Positions 19,593-20,602 of a stretch of DNA of 20,602 nt are shown one piece after another. The DNA lies in assembly GCA_028293265.1 (NCBI GenBank), contig JAQGPB010000505.1, positions 1 to 20,602 on the forward strand, read 5' to 3'. Below the pieces are notes generated by a model. It saw nothing but the letters and a program-made list of their open reading frames with translations. It was not told where the DNA came from and did not search any database. The number at the start of each line of letters is the position of its first letter. Positions within the stretch are counted from its first letter, which is position 1. A program made the position numbers and the translations under genes. This stretch comes from Pedosphaera sp. GTDB lineage: Bacteria > Verrucomicrobiota > Verrucomicrobiae > Limisphaerales > Pedosphaeraceae.

Positions 19593-20438
19593 ATGACCAC
19601 GGGGAATCCAGACACAGGCAATGGCGGCTCGGCGCAGCAACAGGACGGGACGATCAAGCTTTTGCGTCCGGGGCAGTTTGCGCGCGGCAAAAACATCAAC
19701 GCCGCCTTGGTCTTTTTGAATGCGCTCAAGAAGCTGCAGTTCGTGGCGGACGACGCTCAGGCGGACGACTCCGGCAATTATCACGCCGAGGGCGACGTGA
19801 AGATCTCGGACACCAACGTGATCCTCAGCCTGAAGCTGCCGCCAATCGGCGCGGGCGGATCGGGTGGCGGGAGCGGCGGATTGATGGCCATGCAGGTGAT
19901 CAGTTACAGCACGGCGAACAATTATCTCGTCGCCCAGGCGGGTTCGTTTACTGCGGATGAAGTGTTCTCGCCGGCGGGAGCGAACATCAATGTGGCGCTC
20001 CCCTGGGAACTGCGGCCGGGTCAAAACCCGGGGACGGGCTTTTCTTTGTTTCCCGCCTACACCGCCGGCGACATTATTTTTGCGGTTGTCAATCCGACGG
20101 GCGGCACGGGCGTCTATTTGGGGGGTGCTTTTTTGGCCTACCTGGACCTGGGGATCGGAAGAACCTGGCGCGGAGCAGCCTCAACTTATCGCAGCACTTA
20201 CGTTTCTTCCGCAACTTACGCACAAGGCGACATTGTGCGAGTCCAATCCGGAACGTCTCAGGGCGTCTGGGTTTGCGTGATCGCGAATCCCGGCGCGGGA
20301 CACCAGCCAACTTACCCTGAGCCGGCGACAACGGGCGGAACAAATTATTGGGAGATGTGGACTTTTGGCATTTACTGCACTTCCGTTTGCGATGACGGAA
20401 GCAAGACCGTGGATATTAACGCCACCGCCCCTTACTAA
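19593..20438 (+). CDS. Putative tail fibre/tip protein with carbohydrate-binding-like domain
   Basis: A 281-aa protein. Residues 1-85 form a virion-attachment-type part. A Gly/Ser linker (87-96, GAGGSGGGSGG) follows. Residues about 100-185 are strand-rich. Residues about 196-258 (ATYAQGDIVRVQSGTSQGVWV, then PG..HQPTYP and NYWEMW) resemble the CBM5/12-like pattern 'Y..GD.V...G..W.......P......W'. This fits a receptor-binding or surface-glycan-binding tail protein. The spacer upstream holds the tacccaaa repeat. Confidence 0.65.
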   Translation: MTTGNPDTGNGGSAQQQDGTIKLLRPGQFARGKNINAALVFLNALKKLQFVADDAQADDSGNYHAEGDVKISDTNVILSLKLPPIGAGGSGGGSGGLMAMQVISYSTANNYLVAQAGSFTADEVFSPAGANINVALPWELRPGQNPGTGFSLFPAYTAGDIIFAVVNPTGGTGVYLGGAFLAYLDLGIGRTWRGAASTYRSTYVSSATYAQGDIVRVQSGTSQGVWVCVIANPGAGHQPTYPEPATTGGTNYWEMWTFGIYCTSVCDDGSKTVDINATAPY

Positions 20439-20602
20439 ATGCCATCTCCCGCCAATGATAATTGGGCGAGCGCGACTGCGCTTGGAACTGGAACAAGCGG
20501 GAGCGTGAATGATTCTAACATCGGAGCCACCGCCGAGGCGGGTGAGCCAGCCAACAATGGCAAGACAGTCTGGTATTCATGGACGCCTGCCGTAGACCAG
20601 AC
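20439..20602 (+). CDS. Partial PPC-like domain protein (cut by window end)
   Basis: An ORF starts at 20439, directly after the preceding TAA, and runs off the window (54 codons). It reads MPSPANDNWASATAL, then GTSGSVNDSNIGATAEAGEP and NGKTVWYSWTP. This matches the well-known 'NDN...A..L.G..G...G.N..AT.E.GEP...G..SVWY.WT' pattern of pre-peptidase C-terminal-like (PPC) domains, common in secreted proteins of Verrucomicrobiota and Planctomycetota. It has no signal peptide, so it is probably a tail protein that borrowed this domain. Confidence 0.7.
   Translation, partial: MPSPANDNWASATALGTGTSGSVNDSNIGATAEAGEPANNGKTVWYSWTPAVDQ

Noticed and set aside
1..20602. CRISPR array
   Set aside because: The only regular arrays are 7-8 bp tandem repeats without spacers and four palindromes with irregular distances; no repeat-spacer pattern is present.

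Overview
The window is part of the structural-gene region of a tailed phage or prophage with a long-tailed (siphovirus-like) plan. It shows a lambda/Mu-style packaging and head module: a small terminase candidate, a GpA-family large terminase, a lambda-gpB-type portal, a ClpP-like prohead protease with an in-frame scaffold, and a major capsid protein. Connector and tail genes follow, up to a tape-measure protein and tail-tip or fibre-like proteins. No integrase, lysis gene, tRNA or clear host gene is visible, so prophage and free virus cannot be told apart. The GC-rich DNA, the dispersed short palindromes, the heptamer repeats in gene spacers and the PPC-like secreted-protein motif at the right edge point to a host in or near Verrucomicrobiota. 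That host call is inference.

Left part (1-4100), early or middle genes: a possible replication-type protein (81-1079), a palindrome array (1051-1212), an AGCT-rich structured spacer (1213-1437), four small genes in tight coupling (1438-2591), a LuxR/GerE-type HTH protein (2669-3049), a Mu Gam-like DNA-end-binding protein (3057-3566), a 250-bp spacer with one tiny ORF, and a 93-aa unknown protein ending at a 14-bp perfect hairpin.

Centre (4118-12599), packaging and head: small and large terminase with a 4-nt overlap, three small genes (one HTH-like), then a two-gene unit on the opposite strand (7486-8180). That unit has a good sigma70-like promoter and a palindrome/direct-repeat region behind it and looks like a moron. 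After it come a 125-aa protein, the portal, the protease/scaffold and the capsid protein. The capsid ORF begins with an unusual hydrophobic segment.

Right part (12664-20602), connector and tail: an Ala/Lys-rich coiled-coil protein, a signal-peptide protein, connector and tail-completion candidates, several beta-rich structural proteins, a chaperone-position protein, a short tape measure (517 aa), and tail-tip proteins ending in a truncated ORF with a PPC-like motif.

The signals that ordinary phage annotation does not explain are: (1) a 24-bp palindromic element present three times, read in the same frame each time as (N/D)QA(E/K)PGP, twice at terminase C-termini; (2) 7- or 8-bp tandem repeats just upstream of SD-poor start codons, including the internal scaffold start; (3) the minus-strand cassette and its operator-like region; (4) the AGCT cluster; (5) export-type N-termini on two proteins of the structural cluster.
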